From the NCBI GenBank assembly GCA_955652715.1, contig CATPBS010000071.1:1-22586 (forward strand): DNA of 22,586 nt, in the 5' to 3' direction. The notes below the pieces were generated by a model that was given only the letters and a program-made list of their open reading frames with translations, was not told the DNA's origin and made no database searches. The DNA comes from an uncultured Candidatus Udaeobacter sp. (GTDB taxonomy: Bacteria; Verrucomicrobiota; Verrucomicrobiia; Chthoniobacterales; UBA10450). Positions 12,594-20,563 of the stretch are shown one piece after another. Made by a program: the position numbers and the translations under genes. The stretch's first letter is position 1, and every line of letters begins with the position of its first letter.

Positions 12594-14507
12594 ATGCTCG
12601 ATTTTATCGTTTATCTCTTTTATCGGTCGGGATCGGCGATCGCCAGGGCTTTGCCGTTGCCGCTTCTCTTTGTCCTGGGAGAATGTCTTGGGTTCTGTGC
12701 CTGGATCGTTCTCGGAAAATATCGGCGCCTTGCTCGGCGCAATGTTGCCATCGCCTTTGGAGGCGAAAAATCCCCGCGAGAATTGCGTCGTCTCGTGCGC
12801 CGCCATTTTCAAAGGTTGGGTGCGAACCTCCTTTGCAGTGCGAAACTCACGCACATGCCCCTGGAGCAGATGGCAACGCGAATAGAAACTGAAAATCTGG
12901 ATTTTATCCATCGAGAATTGCGCGCAGGCCGTGCAGTTGTGCTGATCCTGAGCCATCTCGCAAATTGGGAGTTATTCGCGCACATCCTGCCGAAATACAT
13001 CGGCTACGTCAGAAACAGCACCATCTATCAAAAGCTAGGCAACCGCTTCATCGATGAACATGTGCGCCGGGTGCGGGGACGCGCCGGCGTCGAGATGTTT
13101 GATCGCAAGGAAGGCTTCGACGAGGCAATCAAATTACTTCGCGACGGCGGCGCCATTGGAATTTTGAGCGATCAACATGCCGGCGATCACGGTGTGTGGG
13201 TGCCATTCTTTGGCCGTCTTGCATCGACGTCACCGCTGCCAGCATTGCTGGCGAAACGCACTCGGGCGGCGCTGGTTGGCGTGGCTATCTATACGGATGG
13301 ACGAGCGCGCTGGCGGATCGTTATTTCCCCAGCACTCGAAGACAACGAGGAATCGGTGGGATCTCTTTCCGCAAAAACGAATCAGGCGATCGAACACCAA
13401 ATCCGCCGTGCGCCGGAAGATTGGTTTTGGGTGCATAATCGATGGAAAACGCCTCGGCCTAATTTTCTCCTGGTAAAATACAAACGCGGCGTCTATTTGC
13501 CGACCCATCTTTCGGTTCAAGATTTGAAGCCGTTCCGTATTCTCATTCGCTCAAGCAACTGGCTCGGCGACGCCGTGATGAGCGTCCCCGCAGTCCGCGC
13601 GATCAAATACGGGCGTCCCGACGCTCAAGTTACTATCGCCGCGCCAGTGAAGACTGCGCCGGTGTGGAGGCTCGTTCCAGAAGTGGATGCGATTATCGCT
13701 CTGCCAAATAGTCCCCTTGCAGCTATCCGCACGCTTCGGCGACAACCGGCTTTTGATGCTGCGATTCTTTTCCCAAATTCACTGCGTGTTGCTCTTGAAT
13801 CGTGGCTAAGCGGCATTCCGCGCAGGGTCGGTTACCGCGGTCATTGGCGGAGGTGGCTGCTGAACCAAACCGTGCCCGAGCCGCGAAAACCGGGGCCATT
13901 GGAACATCAATCGCTCCGCTATCTGCGCATTGCACGTGAATGCGGCGCACAAACATCCAAGAGCCAACAGCCAGCAGCGAACATCCAAATTGCGGGCGCG
14001 CATCAACTGATGAAAATCGGGCTTTGCGCTGGCGCAGAGTACGGCCCGGCCAAGCGATGGCTCCCCGAGCGATTCGCCGACGTGGCCGCAAAGATTAGCG
14101 CGCAATCGCCGGCGCAATGGATTTTGTTTGGGACGAAGAAGGACGCGGCAATAGGCGATCAGATCGCCGCGGCGATCGGCGATCATTGTGTGAATCGGAT
14201 CGGCCATACCACGCTCGATCAACTTATCGACGAACTGCGGGAATGCCGTTTACTGCTTACCAATGATACCGGCACCATGCATCTCGCCGCTTTAATGGGC
14301 GTGCCCGTGGTCGCCGTTTTTGGCTCCACTGACCCGCGTCTGACCGGCCCGTTCGGCAACCGTCACATTATCCTGCGACATCATGTCGAATGCAGCCCGT
14401 GTTTTCTCCGCGAATGCCCAATTGATTTCCGCTGCATGAAGGCGGTCAGCGCCCAGGAAGCAGCCGATGCTGTGCTTTCACTCATGGGAAAGAAACTTCA
14501 AGCTTAA
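12594..14507 (+). CDS. Fusion of lipid A acyltransferase (LpxL/HtrB-like) and ADP-heptose:LPS heptosyltransferase (GT9)
   Basis: 637 residues from ATG 12594. Residues 1-300 form a lysophospholipid/lipid A acyltransferase: an N-terminal membrane segment (about 14-40), KYRRLARRNVAIAFGG, the catalytic HxxxxE motif at His121-Glu126 (SHLANWELF), the block ILSDQHAGDHGVWVPFFGR and the closing WFWVHNRWKTP. A short linker leads to a GT9 domain (about 314-637): ILIRSSNWLGDAVMSVPA, GLCAGAEYGPAKRWLP, TNDTGTMHLAALMGVPVVAVFGS (from 556) and the WaaF-like HHVECSPCFLRECP. One domain adds a secondary acyl chain to lipid A, the other adds heptose to the inner core, both at the cytoplasmic face. The frame is open back to 12420, but that part is antisense to the glycosyltransferase fragment. 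It is followed after 12 bp by the thioesterase gene. Confidence 0.9.
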   Translation: MLDFIVYLFYRSGSAIARALPLPLLFVLGECLGFCAWIVLGKYRRLARRNVAIAFGGEKSPRELRRLVRRHFQRLGANLLCSAKLTHMPLEQMATRIETENLDFIHRELRAGRAVVLILSHLANWELFAHILPKYIGYVRNSTIYQKLGNRFIDEHVRRVRGRAGVEMFDRKEGFDEAIKLLRDGGAIGILSDQHAGDHGVWVPFFGRLASTSPLPALLAKRTRAALVGVAIYTDGRARWRIVISPALEDNEESVGSLSAKTNQAIEHQIRRAPEDWFWVHNRWKTPRPNFLLVKYKRGVYLPTHLSVQDLKPFRILIRSSNWLGDAVMSVPAVRAIKYGRPDAQVTIAAPVKTAPVWRLVPEVDAIIALPNSPLAAIRTLRRQPAFDAAILFPNSLRVALESWLSGIPRRVGYRGHWRRWLLNQTVPEPRKPGPLEHQSLRYLRIARECGAQTSKSQQPAANIQIAGAHQLMKIGLCAGAEYGPAKRWLPERFADVAAKISAQSPAQWILFGTKKDAAIGDQIAAAIGDHCVNRIGHTTLDQLIDELRECRLLLTNDTGTMHLAALMGVPVVAVFGSTDPRLTGPFGNRHIILRHHVECSPCFLRECPIDFRCMKAVSAQEAADAVLSLMGKKLQA

Positions 14508-14519
14508 CAAAGGCATACG

Positions 14520-14954
14520 ATGGCTGACCCGCGAATCCGCACAGACGTGCAAGTGATGTTTTTCGACACCGACTGCGGAGGCGTCGTTTCAAACATCGCT
14601 TATCTGCGTTTCATTGAGATCGCGCGCACGCATCTCGCCGAGAAACTGGGTCTCGCCCTCGAGGAAATGGCCGAAAAGCAAACGTATCCCGTAGTGGTAC
14701 GCACGGAGATTGATTATCGCCGCCCAGCGAAACTCGGAGATCGGCTGGTGATCGAGGGCTGGCTTGATCAGGTGGAACGCGCGCGATTCTGGTGCGGGTT
14801 TCAGATCGCACGATCGAAGGACAACATGTTGATAGCGCAATGCCGTCAGATGCTCGCGCTGATCGAAATGCCATCAGGGAAACTGCTGCGTTTGCCCAAT
14901 CACTGGCAAGAATATCGCAAGACCGATTCGGTGCACTACCCTAAAGGCGAATAG
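14520..14954 (+). CDS. ybgC: YbgC-like 4HBT acyl-CoA thioesterase
   Basis: 144 residues, the typical hotdog-fold length. The active-site region FFDTDCGGVVSNIAYLRFIEIAR (15-37) fits the YbgC signature, with the catalytic Asp in the D-T-D position, and YPVVVRTEIDYRRPAKLGDRLVIEG is the usual central strand-turn. YbgC-type enzymes hydrolyse acyl-CoA or acyl-ACP thioesters; in Proteobacteria the gene sits with tol-pal and the protein contacts phospholipid synthesis enzymes. Here it stands between the lipid A acyltransferase/heptosyltransferase fusion and a lipid-linked sugar transferase, which fits a role in envelope lipid turnover. The ATG follows AAAGG (14510-14514). Operon membership with the fusion gene is likely because only 12 bp separate them. 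Confidence 0.9.
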   Translation: MADPRIRTDVQVMFFDTDCGGVVSNIAYLRFIEIARTHLAEKLGLALEEMAEKQTYPVVVRTEIDYRRPAKLGDRLVIEGWLDQVERARFWCGFQIARSKDNMLIAQCRQMLALIEMPSGKLLRLPNHWQEYRKTDSVHYPKGE

Positions 14955-14989
14955 GAAATCGGAATTATTTCCGGCGAAGAATGCATTGA

Positions 14990-16783
14990 ATGACCGCAGC
15001 GACTCGAACCGTTAGCCTTGAAGAGACTCTGCTCGAACCGCCGGCGCTGCCTCCGCCGCCGACGCGGCATGCGTTATTGGCGATTCTAATTGCGTTAGCG
15101 GCACTGTTGCACGTAGGCACGATCGGTAGTGGCGATCTGTACAGCCAGACAGAAGGCCAATACGCAGGAGCCGCCCGCGAGATGGTCGAAACGCATCAAT
15201 GGCTTTTGCCAACTAATGACGGCATACCGCGCCTGCAAAAACCGCCGTTGCTCTACTGGCTCATTATTATCTCGTTCAAGCTCTTCGGCATAAACGAAGC
15301 AGCTGCTCGCCTCCCGGTCGCGATTGCAGTTGTCGCATCGGTTGCTCTGATTTTTCTGATTGGGGAAAAACTCACGGATTACTGGCGCGGTTTCATTGCC
15401 GGTCTGATTTATCTTAGCTTCTGCGGCACATTTCTGCTCGCGCGCATCGTCATGCCCGAACCGCTTGTCAGCGCGTTCATTGCGAGCGCGATTTTCTGCG
15501 CAGTGTGCGGCTATCAACGTCGGCGGCATCGGCATGCCTGGTTCGCCGCGTTTTGGATTTGCTCGGCTTTCGCGTGTTTGACCAAAGGTTTGCTCGGCGT
15601 CGTTTATCCGGCGGCGATTCTTGTTTTGCTGTCGATGTTCTATCGCGAAGCACGGCTTCGGTACCGCGCGCTTTTGAGGTGGCAATATGTGGCAATGTTT
15701 CTTTTGATTGTTGCTCCCTGGCATCTGTGGGCGCAATGGCATTTCCCGGGTTATTTTCGGTATTTGGTCAGCTCGGAATGGTGGGGCCATCTGCGGGGGC
15801 TCTCCGACGACACGCATGATTATAAGGGCATGCCTGCGTACCAGTTTCTGCTCATGCATTTGGCTTGGTGGTTTCCGTGGTCCATCGCACTGCTGCCCGG
15901 CGTAATTTTCGCCTGGCGCCGCCTGATGCGGCCACACGACGTTAACTTCGCCGATGCGTTGCTGCTCTGCTGGATGGCCGTCGTTTTTGTCCCGCTGCTC
16001 TTTCTGGGTCAACGGCAGGATTATTATTCGATGAGTATGTGGAGCGTGGTTGCGCTCTGGGCAGTGGTCGTATGGGACCGAATGCCGCAGAAGTTGCGCG
16101 CCGCGGGCGCAATCGCAGTCGCTCTCGCCGGAATCATGAGCGCCGCAGAGGCATTCTTCCTTGTCGGCGCAGCGCGCCCTTTGAACGCAAACTGGGGGAC
16201 GATGGACGCTCGCTGGACGGCATGGCGCGCATTACACGAGATGCCTATGTCAGCCTGGCTCGTGATTCGGCCGGTGCTCGCGACTACCGGTATTTCTCTC
16301 GTGCTTCTCTCACTGGTGGCGCTCTATTTTATTTTCAAACGGCGGGAGAAACTCGCTGCCATTGCGTTGGCTGCAGCTATGGTTCCGGGCGGGCTTAGCA
16401 TGATCGAGGGGGTCGCACGGACTGCGCCTTATTTTTCGCTCGCCGACGTAGCGCGATTTCTCAATCCGCGCCTCGAGTCAGGCGGCGACGCGATTTTTGA
16501 AGGGCCGTTCGACGACAGCAGTAGCCTTGTTTTTTATCTGAATCGGAAGTTCCTTCTTGTTGATCAAAACCTCCAGAAAGCGGCCCCAATCGGCAGACCG
16601 CCGACCGATATTTTCGTGAACGAACAGGCAGTGTTGGAGAAATGGGCTGGGCCGTATGCAGTTTATCTCATTGTGGAGCAAAGCCGGGCGGATTACTGGA
16701 AACAGCTATTGATCAGTCGCTTTCACATTTATCACCAGGTCACCACCTCAGGGACGTACGTAGTGCTTGGGAACCAGTTATAA
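14990..16783 (+). CDS. ArnT/PMT-like polytopic membrane glycosyltransferase (GT83 family)
   Basis: 597 residues. After a 27-residue cytoplasmic Pro-rich start, about 11-12 membrane segments can be seen, the first at 28-46. The first periplasmic loop has GDLYSQTEGQYAGAAREM with Asp49 and Glu55 where this GT-C family binds metal and sugar donor, followed by RLQKPPLLYW (81-90), the ArnT/PMT_2 hallmark. VMPEPLVSAF and KGLLGVVYP are further family blocks. The C-terminal 120 residues are soluble. Such enzymes move a sugar from a polyprenyl-phosphate carrier onto lipid A or another envelope acceptor on the periplasmic side. With a lipid A acyltransferase two genes upstream, lipid A decoration is the leading guess; the actual sugar cannot be read from the sequence. 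The 14990 ATG has no strong ribosome site. Confidence 0.88.
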   Translation: MTAATRTVSLEETLLEPPALPPPPTRHALLAILIALAALLHVGTIGSGDLYSQTEGQYAGAAREMVETHQWLLPTNDGIPRLQKPPLLYWLIIISFKLFGINEAAARLPVAIAVVASVALIFLIGEKLTDYWRGFIAGLIYLSFCGTFLLARIVMPEPLVSAFIASAIFCAVCGYQRRRHRHAWFAAFWICSAFACLTKGLLGVVYPAAILVLLSMFYREARLRYRALLRWQYVAMFLLIVAPWHLWAQWHFPGYFRYLVSSEWWGHLRGLSDDTHDYKGMPAYQFLLMHLAWWFPWSIALLPGVIFAWRRLMRPHDVNFADALLLCWMAVVFVPLLFLGQRQDYYSMSMWSVVALWAVVVWDRMPQKLRAAGAIAVALAGIMSAAEAFFLVGAARPLNANWGTMDARWTAWRALHEMPMSAWLVIRPVLATTGISLVLLSLVALYFIFKRREKLAAIALAAAMVPGGLSMIEGVARTAPYFSLADVARFLNPRLESGGDAIFEGPFDDSSSLVFYLNRKFLLVDQNLQKAAPIGRPPTDIFVNEQAVLEKWAGPYAVYLIVEQSRADYWKQLLISRFHIYHQVTTSGTYVVLGNQL

Positions 16784-16829
16784 GGGGCCATTCTGGCTGT
16801 CTTGCCAGCAGAGGGCGCGCGATCTCCAG

Positions 16830-16857
16830 TTGAAAAATCGGAGTGGCCGCGTAATGT
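16830..16857 (+). promoter_or_regulatory. Putative promoter of the small basic protein gene
   Basis: TTGAAA (16830-16835) and TAATGT (16852-16857) are separated by 16 bp, giving good -35 and fair -10 matches. Transcription would begin near 16864, about 40 nt upstream of the ATG at 16903. The preceding 16784-16829 also contains a short inverted repeat CTGGC/GCCAG after the membrane glycosyltransferase stop. Confidence 0.35.
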
Positions 16858-16902
16858 GCCGACTCATTTTCCGTCGAAACCGTGTAACTTTTCAACCAGC
16901 CT

Positions 16903-17058
16903 ATGTCGCAACATCGCAGTTTAAAAGGGGCGAGCACCATTGCCGCCAGGCGCAATGTGCTGAAACGCTTCGAGCGCGTCGAGCTGCTCAAGAAGCGCGG
17001 TCAATGGAAAAAAGAGAGTAAAGTCATCGGCCTGCCGAAAACGAAGCCGGATGTGTGA
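16903..17058 (+). CDS. Verrucomicrobial/chlamydial 'small basic protein'
   Basis: 51 residues: starts MSQHRSLKGASTIAARRNVL, continues KRFERVELLKKRGQWKKESK and ends VIGLPKTKPDV. The order SQH-x-SLKG, RRNVLKRFERVELL, KRGQW and GLPKTKP is what I recognise as the small basic protein family of Verrucomicrobia and Chlamydiae. Nearly one third of the residues are Lys or Arg, so binding to RNA, ribosomes or nucleoid is the natural expectation, but the function has not been established as far as I know. It is a strong taxonomic marker for this window. No Shine-Dalgarno sequence is seen before the ATG; a possible promoter lies at 16830-16857. The next gene downstream modifies rRNA, which is suggestive but not proof of a ribosomal role. 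Confidence 0.9.
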   Translation: MSQHRSLKGASTIAARRNVLKRFERVELLKKRGQWKKESKVIGLPKTKPDV

Positions 17059-17140
17059 GCGGGACGTGAATCGTTAAACGTTACATCGTGGATCGGTCAG
17101 ATCGAGTTACGATTTAACGAATCTCGATTTACGAGTCCCC

Positions 17141-17881
17141 GTGCGCCTTAACCGTTTTCTCGCCGCTACCGGCCTTGGCTCACGCCGACATTGTGATGAC
17201 TTGATCGCGGCGGGTCGCGTCACCATTAATGGTAAGGTCTGCACAAACTTCAGCGCACAACCAGACGCGCTCGATCACGTCAAAGTCGATGGCAAACTTG
17301 TTCGCGCCGCTCCAACGGTAACCATCATGTTGCACAAACCCGCGGGATTTGTTTCGACCCGAAAAGATCAGCACGCGCGCAACACTGTCTTTGATCTACT
17401 TCCTCAAAAATTCTCCTGTCTTTTTAACGTCGGGCGTCTGGATGCGCAAACTGAAGGTCTGCTCCTTCTCACAAACGATGGCGAACTGGCGCAGCGGCTT
17501 ACCCACCCACGTTACAAGGTTGACAAGGAATATGAGGTGACGTTGCAGCAGCCGTGGGACCCGGCGCTTGCGCCGAAATTGCTGCGCGGAATTTTTCTTG
17601 ACGGCCAGCGAGCCAAGATTGCACAACTTCATTCCATCGCGCCGACGCGTTTGCGCGTTGTGTTGCGGCAGGGAATAAATCGCCAAATTCGCCGCATGTT
17701 TGAAGCCATTGAGTATCGCGTCAAACATCTTGTCCGTGTTCGAATTGGAAATCTTCGGCTCGCCGATTTGCCGCGCGGGCATTGGCGTGCACTCACGAAA
17801 CGCGAGCTGCAATCTCTGGTGGGGCGAGCTCCCGCGAAACCGTTCAGCGTCGCAGGAGCTCCGCCCTCCACCGTGAAATGA
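17141..17881 (+). CDS. rluB: 23S/16S rRNA pseudouridine synthase, RsuA/RluB family
   Basis: 246 residues from a GTG start, close to the length of Gram-positive-type RluB. An S4 RNA-binding domain (1-50: MRLNRFLAATGLGSRRHCDDLI, GRVTINGKV) is followed by the catalytic domain with HKPAGFVST, the active-site GRLDAQTEGLLLLTNDG (catalytic Asp101), HPRYKVDKEYEV and the INRQIRRMFEA block. The enzyme isomerises a uridine in large- or small-subunit rRNA to pseudouridine. RluB, RluE, RluF and RsuA are hard to separate by eye, so the symbol is the best fit rather than certain. Upstream (17101-17140) is a short direct repeat, CGATTTAACGA then CGATTTACGA, of unknown meaning. The stop overlaps the SDR gene start. 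Confidence 0.88.
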   Translation: MRLNRFLAATGLGSRRHCDDLIAAGRVTINGKVCTNFSAQPDALDHVKVDGKLVRAAPTVTIMLHKPAGFVSTRKDQHARNTVFDLLPQKFSCLFNVGRLDAQTEGLLLLTNDGELAQRLTHPRYKVDKEYEVTLQQPWDPALAPKLLRGIFLDGQRAKIAQLHSIAPTRLRVVLRQGINRQIRRMFEAIEYRVKHLVRVRIGNLRLADLPRGHWRALTKRELQSLVGRAPAKPFSVAGAPPSTVK

Positions 17882-18675
17882 AGCTTGACGGCTGTAACGC
17901 GCTCATTACCGGCGCTTCCGCTGGAATCGGCCGAGAATTTGCGCGGCAACTCGCCGGCCGCGCGCGATCGCTGACCTTGGTAGCGCGACGCGAGCAAAAG
18001 CTAAATGAGCTGCGCGAAGACTTACTGCAGCACCATCCAAATCTCACCGTTCACATTCGCAAAACCGATCTTGCCGATCTCGCGCAACCGAATGATCTCC
18101 TAGCATGGCTCGATCGCGAAATGATCGATGTCGATCTCTTAGTCAACAATGCCGGACTCGGCGATAGCGGGCCCTTTGCGACTAGCGATCCCAGCCGTAA
18201 CGAGCAAATGCTGTTGGTCAACGTGGTGGCGCTTACTTCACTAACTTGCCATTTGCTTCCGCGAATAATCGCGAAAAGACGTGGCGGGATTCTAAATGTT
18301 AGTTCGTCGGCTGGCTTTCTTCCTATCCCAGGTGACGCCGTTTACGCCGCCACCAAAGCCTATGTGACAAGTTTCTCGGAAGCGCTTCGAGCCGAACTGC
18401 GAGGAACAGGCGTGAGCGTATGCGCTCTATGTCCCGGTCCTGTGCGCACCGAATTTCAAGTCGTCGCCAGGCGTTTGGGCGCTCAGTCCCAGACCGGTTC
18501 AAAATTCTTTTTTGTTTCGGTCGAACAAGTCGTGCGCGAAGCGCTAGCAGCGCTGCAAGCAGACCGGCCGCTCGTGATTCCTGGATTTACGATGAAGTTT
18601 GCAATGTTTGCGACTCGAATAACGCCGATGCCAGTCTTGCGCTTGCTGTTGCGGCTCTCGCCGAGGACAGGCTGA
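17878..18675 (+). CDS. Short-chain dehydrogenase/reductase
   Basis: 265 residues. The classical SDR pattern is complete: TGASAGIG at 11-18 for NAD(P) binding, NNAG at 90-93, Ser142-144 and the catalytic Tyr156-x-x-x-Lys160 (YAATK), then PGPVRTEF. Arg37/Arg38 after the second beta strand (VARREQKL) suggests preference for NADP(H). The C-terminal 30 residues (FTMKFAMFATRITPMPVLRLLLRL) form a hydrophobic helix, as in SDRs of the DltE/acyl-reductase type that associate with membranes. The substrate is unknown. The ATG overlaps the pseudouridine synthase stop (ATGA), implying translational coupling. The frame is open upstream to 17782 but that part lies inside rluB. Only 2 bp separate its stop from that of the convergent membrane gene. 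Confidence 0.9.
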   Translation: MKLDGCNALITGASAGIGREFARQLAGRARSLTLVARREQKLNELREDLLQHHPNLTVHIRKTDLADLAQPNDLLAWLDREMIDVDLLVNNAGLGDSGPFATSDPSRNEQMLLVNVVALTSLTCHLLPRIIAKRRGGILNVSSSAGFLPIPGDAVYAATKAYVTSFSEALRAELRGTGVSVCALCPGPVRTEFQVVARRLGAQSQTGSKFFFVSVEQVVREALAALQADRPLVIPGFTMKFAMFATRITPMPVLRLLLRLSPRTG

Positions 18676-18677
18676 CG

Positions 18678-20180
18678 CTACCGATGAAACCAATTGTGCT
18701 CGCTCGCGAGAATCACATGGCTGACGATGATCTCCGACGTCGTGGCAAAAAATACGACGCTGCCGAGCACAACAAGAGGCAGCGCGGCGTTGAGCCGGCG
18801 AAACAACCAGGCGATGCCATACGCATATATCAAGGCGAACGGAATTAGCGCGCCGCTAAGCAATCGGCCCGACGTGAAATACGGATGCGCGCGCGAGGGA
18901 TTAATGCAATTGCCGAAATCGAACTGAATCGAAAGCAACGCCAGGAATCCAACCGATACCATAAAGCTCAAAGTGGCGATGCCTATTGTTTGCCGCTGAA
19001 ACGTGGAGAGCCCGGCCTTCTTGCGCAATCCAATCAGTGCCGCGCCAAGCAACGCCAGGGAGGACATGGCATAGAATCCGTCGGCAACCGGACAACCTAA
19101 CGGCTGACTGTACCATTTGACCTCTCCTCGCCAAAAACTCGCGATAAGGTCCCACCAAAAGACCCAAAAACCTCGTGGCGTAAAAATTGGATGACGCCAC
19201 CAATCGGCGAACGGTTTCCGTGTCCAACCAAGCAGCGTGATTTTCGTTGTCGATCCAGTCAGATCGCCGAACTGATATTTGGTCCAGACCATCCAACTGC
19301 CAATCGGGATTGCAGCGCAGAGGACAAGCGCGGCAAATGCGGTGACGGTGGCACGAGGGTTTTGCCGGAGAGCCGGCCACAGCTTCGCAATGATCGATGC
19401 CAATGCCACCGCGATGAGAGGCAAGTTGGACAGCTTGGTCAGGTAAGTAGCTGCGATCGCCAAACCCGTGAGCGTTCCCAGCAAAAAGGTCGGTCTGTTC
19501 GCTCTTAGCCATTGCAAAACACAAAGAAACAACGCGCCATAGCACACAGGCGACAGAACATCATTGTTCATCGCGTAAAACACGTTCTGAGGAATGAACG
19601 CCAGCAGCAGCGGCACGCCGATGCGCAAATCCACGCGCTCCGGTGAAATCATGCGCGCGGTGACGTAGCCCAGCCAAACCACGATCGCGATCAGGGCAAC
19701 ATTCAGGAACCGAATCCAATACAGCGATTGAATCCCAATGAATCCGATGCGCTTTCCCATCCACCACCAAAGACTCGCGACGATGTAATAAAGCGGCGGC
19801 GGGGACGATTCGAAATTGATTTCGCTGCTCCACGCGGCTGTTGTTGCCGCAATCTCTGGCTCGACCTCCGGGCCAGATCGCTTCCACAAGGGCGACGGGA
19901 ACCTTGCGCCCGGGAATTGTTCCGGACTGAACAGAAACTCGGGCGACGCGTATGGTACGATCCAGCTAAGACTCTCTTGCGTGAGCGGGTCAAAAAAGTG
20001 CGGGAGGCGACCATGTGAGTACTGCGTGACGAGATCAAAGTGCAGATCTTCATCAATATTGCTGAAAAACGGGAAAGCGGCCGAGAAGATGAATACGCGA
20101 AGAGCCGCAACAAAACAAAGGAGCAAGATAAAGATGCGTTCGGTCCAAACGATGAACGGTTTTGATTCGTCAAGCGCCAT
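18678..20180 (-). CDS. Polytopic membrane protein, DUF2142-like putative glycosyltransferase
   Basis: 500 residues from ATG 20180, which follows GGTGGG on the minus strand; the ATG at 20228 would add 16 residues. About 11-12 transmembrane segments can be seen. The block NIDEDLHFDLVTQYSHGRLP in the first exported loop carries the acidic D-E-D group that GT-C-type glycosyltransferases use, and FIPQNVFYAMNNDVLSPVC plus PYFTSGRLLSGALIPF fit the DUF2142 pattern. Family proteins are thought to act in cell-surface polysaccharide assembly from lipid-linked sugars. The gene is transcribed toward the SDR gene, with which it shares a 2-bp gap. A long repeat-bearing gap lies before its start, so it probably has its own promoter. 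Enzyme activity is inferred. Confidence 0.78.
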   Translation of the reverse strand: MALDESKPFIVWTERIFILLLCFVAALRVFIFSAAFPFFSNIDEDLHFDLVTQYSHGRLPHFFDPLTQESLSWIVPYASPEFLFSPEQFPGARFPSPLWKRSGPEVEPEIAATTAAWSSEINFESSPPPLYYIVASLWWWMGKRIGFIGIQSLYWIRFLNVALIAIVVWLGYVTARMISPERVDLRIGVPLLLAFIPQNVFYAMNNDVLSPVCYGALFLCVLQWLRANRPTFLLGTLTGLAIAATYLTKLSNLPLIAVALASIIAKLWPALRQNPRATVTAFAALVLCAAIPIGSWMVWTKYQFGDLTGSTTKITLLGWTRKPFADWWRHPIFTPRGFWVFWWDLIASFWRGEVKWYSQPLGCPVADGFYAMSSLALLGAALIGLRKKAGLSTFQRQTIGIATLSFMVSVGFLALLSIQFDFGNCINPSRAHPYFTSGRLLSGALIPFALIYAYGIAWLFRRLNAALPLVVLGSVVFFATTSEIIVSHVILASEHNWFHR

Positions 20181-20266
20181 ACAACTCGCCCACCAAAAAC
20201 GTCCAAGGACGCGAAGGTTCCACATCAAATGCAGAGCGCAAAAGGGATGCGTGGACCTGCTTCTTT

Positions 20267-20352
20267 GTCATTCCGAGCGAAGTCGAGGAATCTCGGTTTT
20301 GGATCTAATAGCAAGAGATTTCTCGACTTCGCTGCGCTTCGCTCGAAATGAC
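20267..20352. repeat. Imperfect inverted repeat of a widespread dispersed family
   Basis: The left arm GTCATTCCGAGCGAAGTCGA.. (20267-20294) is mirrored by the right arm (20315-20352), with a 10-bp insertion GCTGCGCTTC and about 20 bp of spacer. The arms end in GTCATT and AATGAC. The sequence is of the type found scattered in intergenic DNA of many phyla; it encodes nothing and has no transposase. A degraded half copy lies at 8540-8566. Confidence 0.75.
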
Positions 20353-20358
20353 AAGCTG

Positions 20359-20490
20359 CTAGTTCAGATCGACCAGCAGCGTCGGATGCGCTTCCGGCAT
20401 TTCCAAAGCAATCATCACGCCCAGCACCGCGGCGTCCCTGCCATCACGCGATGTGTCTTCGCATCGCTTTCTCGCCTCGTCATGCGCAAT
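20359..20490 (-). pseudogene. Possible gene remnant (open 3' end without start codon)
   Basis: In the 335-bp gap 20229-20563 the minus strand has an open frame of about 43 codons ending at TAG (20361-20359): IAHDEARKRCEDTSRDGRDA then AVLGVMIALEMPEAHPTLLV DLN. It reads like real protein (balanced charges, hydrophobic strand, no bias), but there is no ATG or GTG at its beginning, and the palindrome at 20493-20522 plus an in-frame TAA cut it off. It may be the tail of a gene lost by deletion or repeat insertion, or chance. No family recognised. Confidence 0.25.
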
Positions 20491-20492
20491 GA

Positions 20493-20522
20493 AAAGCGGC
20501 GGTCGTGTTGGACCGCCGCTTT
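20493..20522 (-). terminator. Intrinsic terminator after the peroxiredoxin-like gene
   Basis: A perfect 12-bp stem (AAAGCGGCGGTC at 20493-20504, complement at 20511-20522) with a 6-nt loop. On the minus strand it continues directly into TTTT, 42 nt after the stop of the upstream gene, so termination from that side is likely. The core GCGGCGGTC is shared with the palindrome at 9292-9312, which suggests a repeat element reused as a terminator. Confidence 0.7.
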
Positions 20523-20563
20523 AGAATCTTCGGACTGTCGCTGTGACAGCGCCCTCCAGGGCC

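Noticed and set aside
12372..12956. 194-codon minus-strand frame
   Set aside because: It is mostly antisense to the acyltransferase domain and conflicts with the glycosyltransferase N-terminal fragment, which has clear continuity with the downstream protein.
15095..16012. 305-codon open frame on the minus strand
   Set aside because: It is antisense to the ArnT-like gene; composition is rich in Arg, Gln and Asn with no domain or signal, as expected for a shadow of a membrane protein gene.
16767..17021. 84-codon plus-strand frame between the ArnT-like gene and rluB
   Set aside because: It overlaps the recognisable small basic protein in another frame and has no motif.
20267..20352. Insertion sequence with terminal inverted repeats
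   Set aside because: The spacer is only about 20 bp and there is no transposase; it is a small dispersed repeat.
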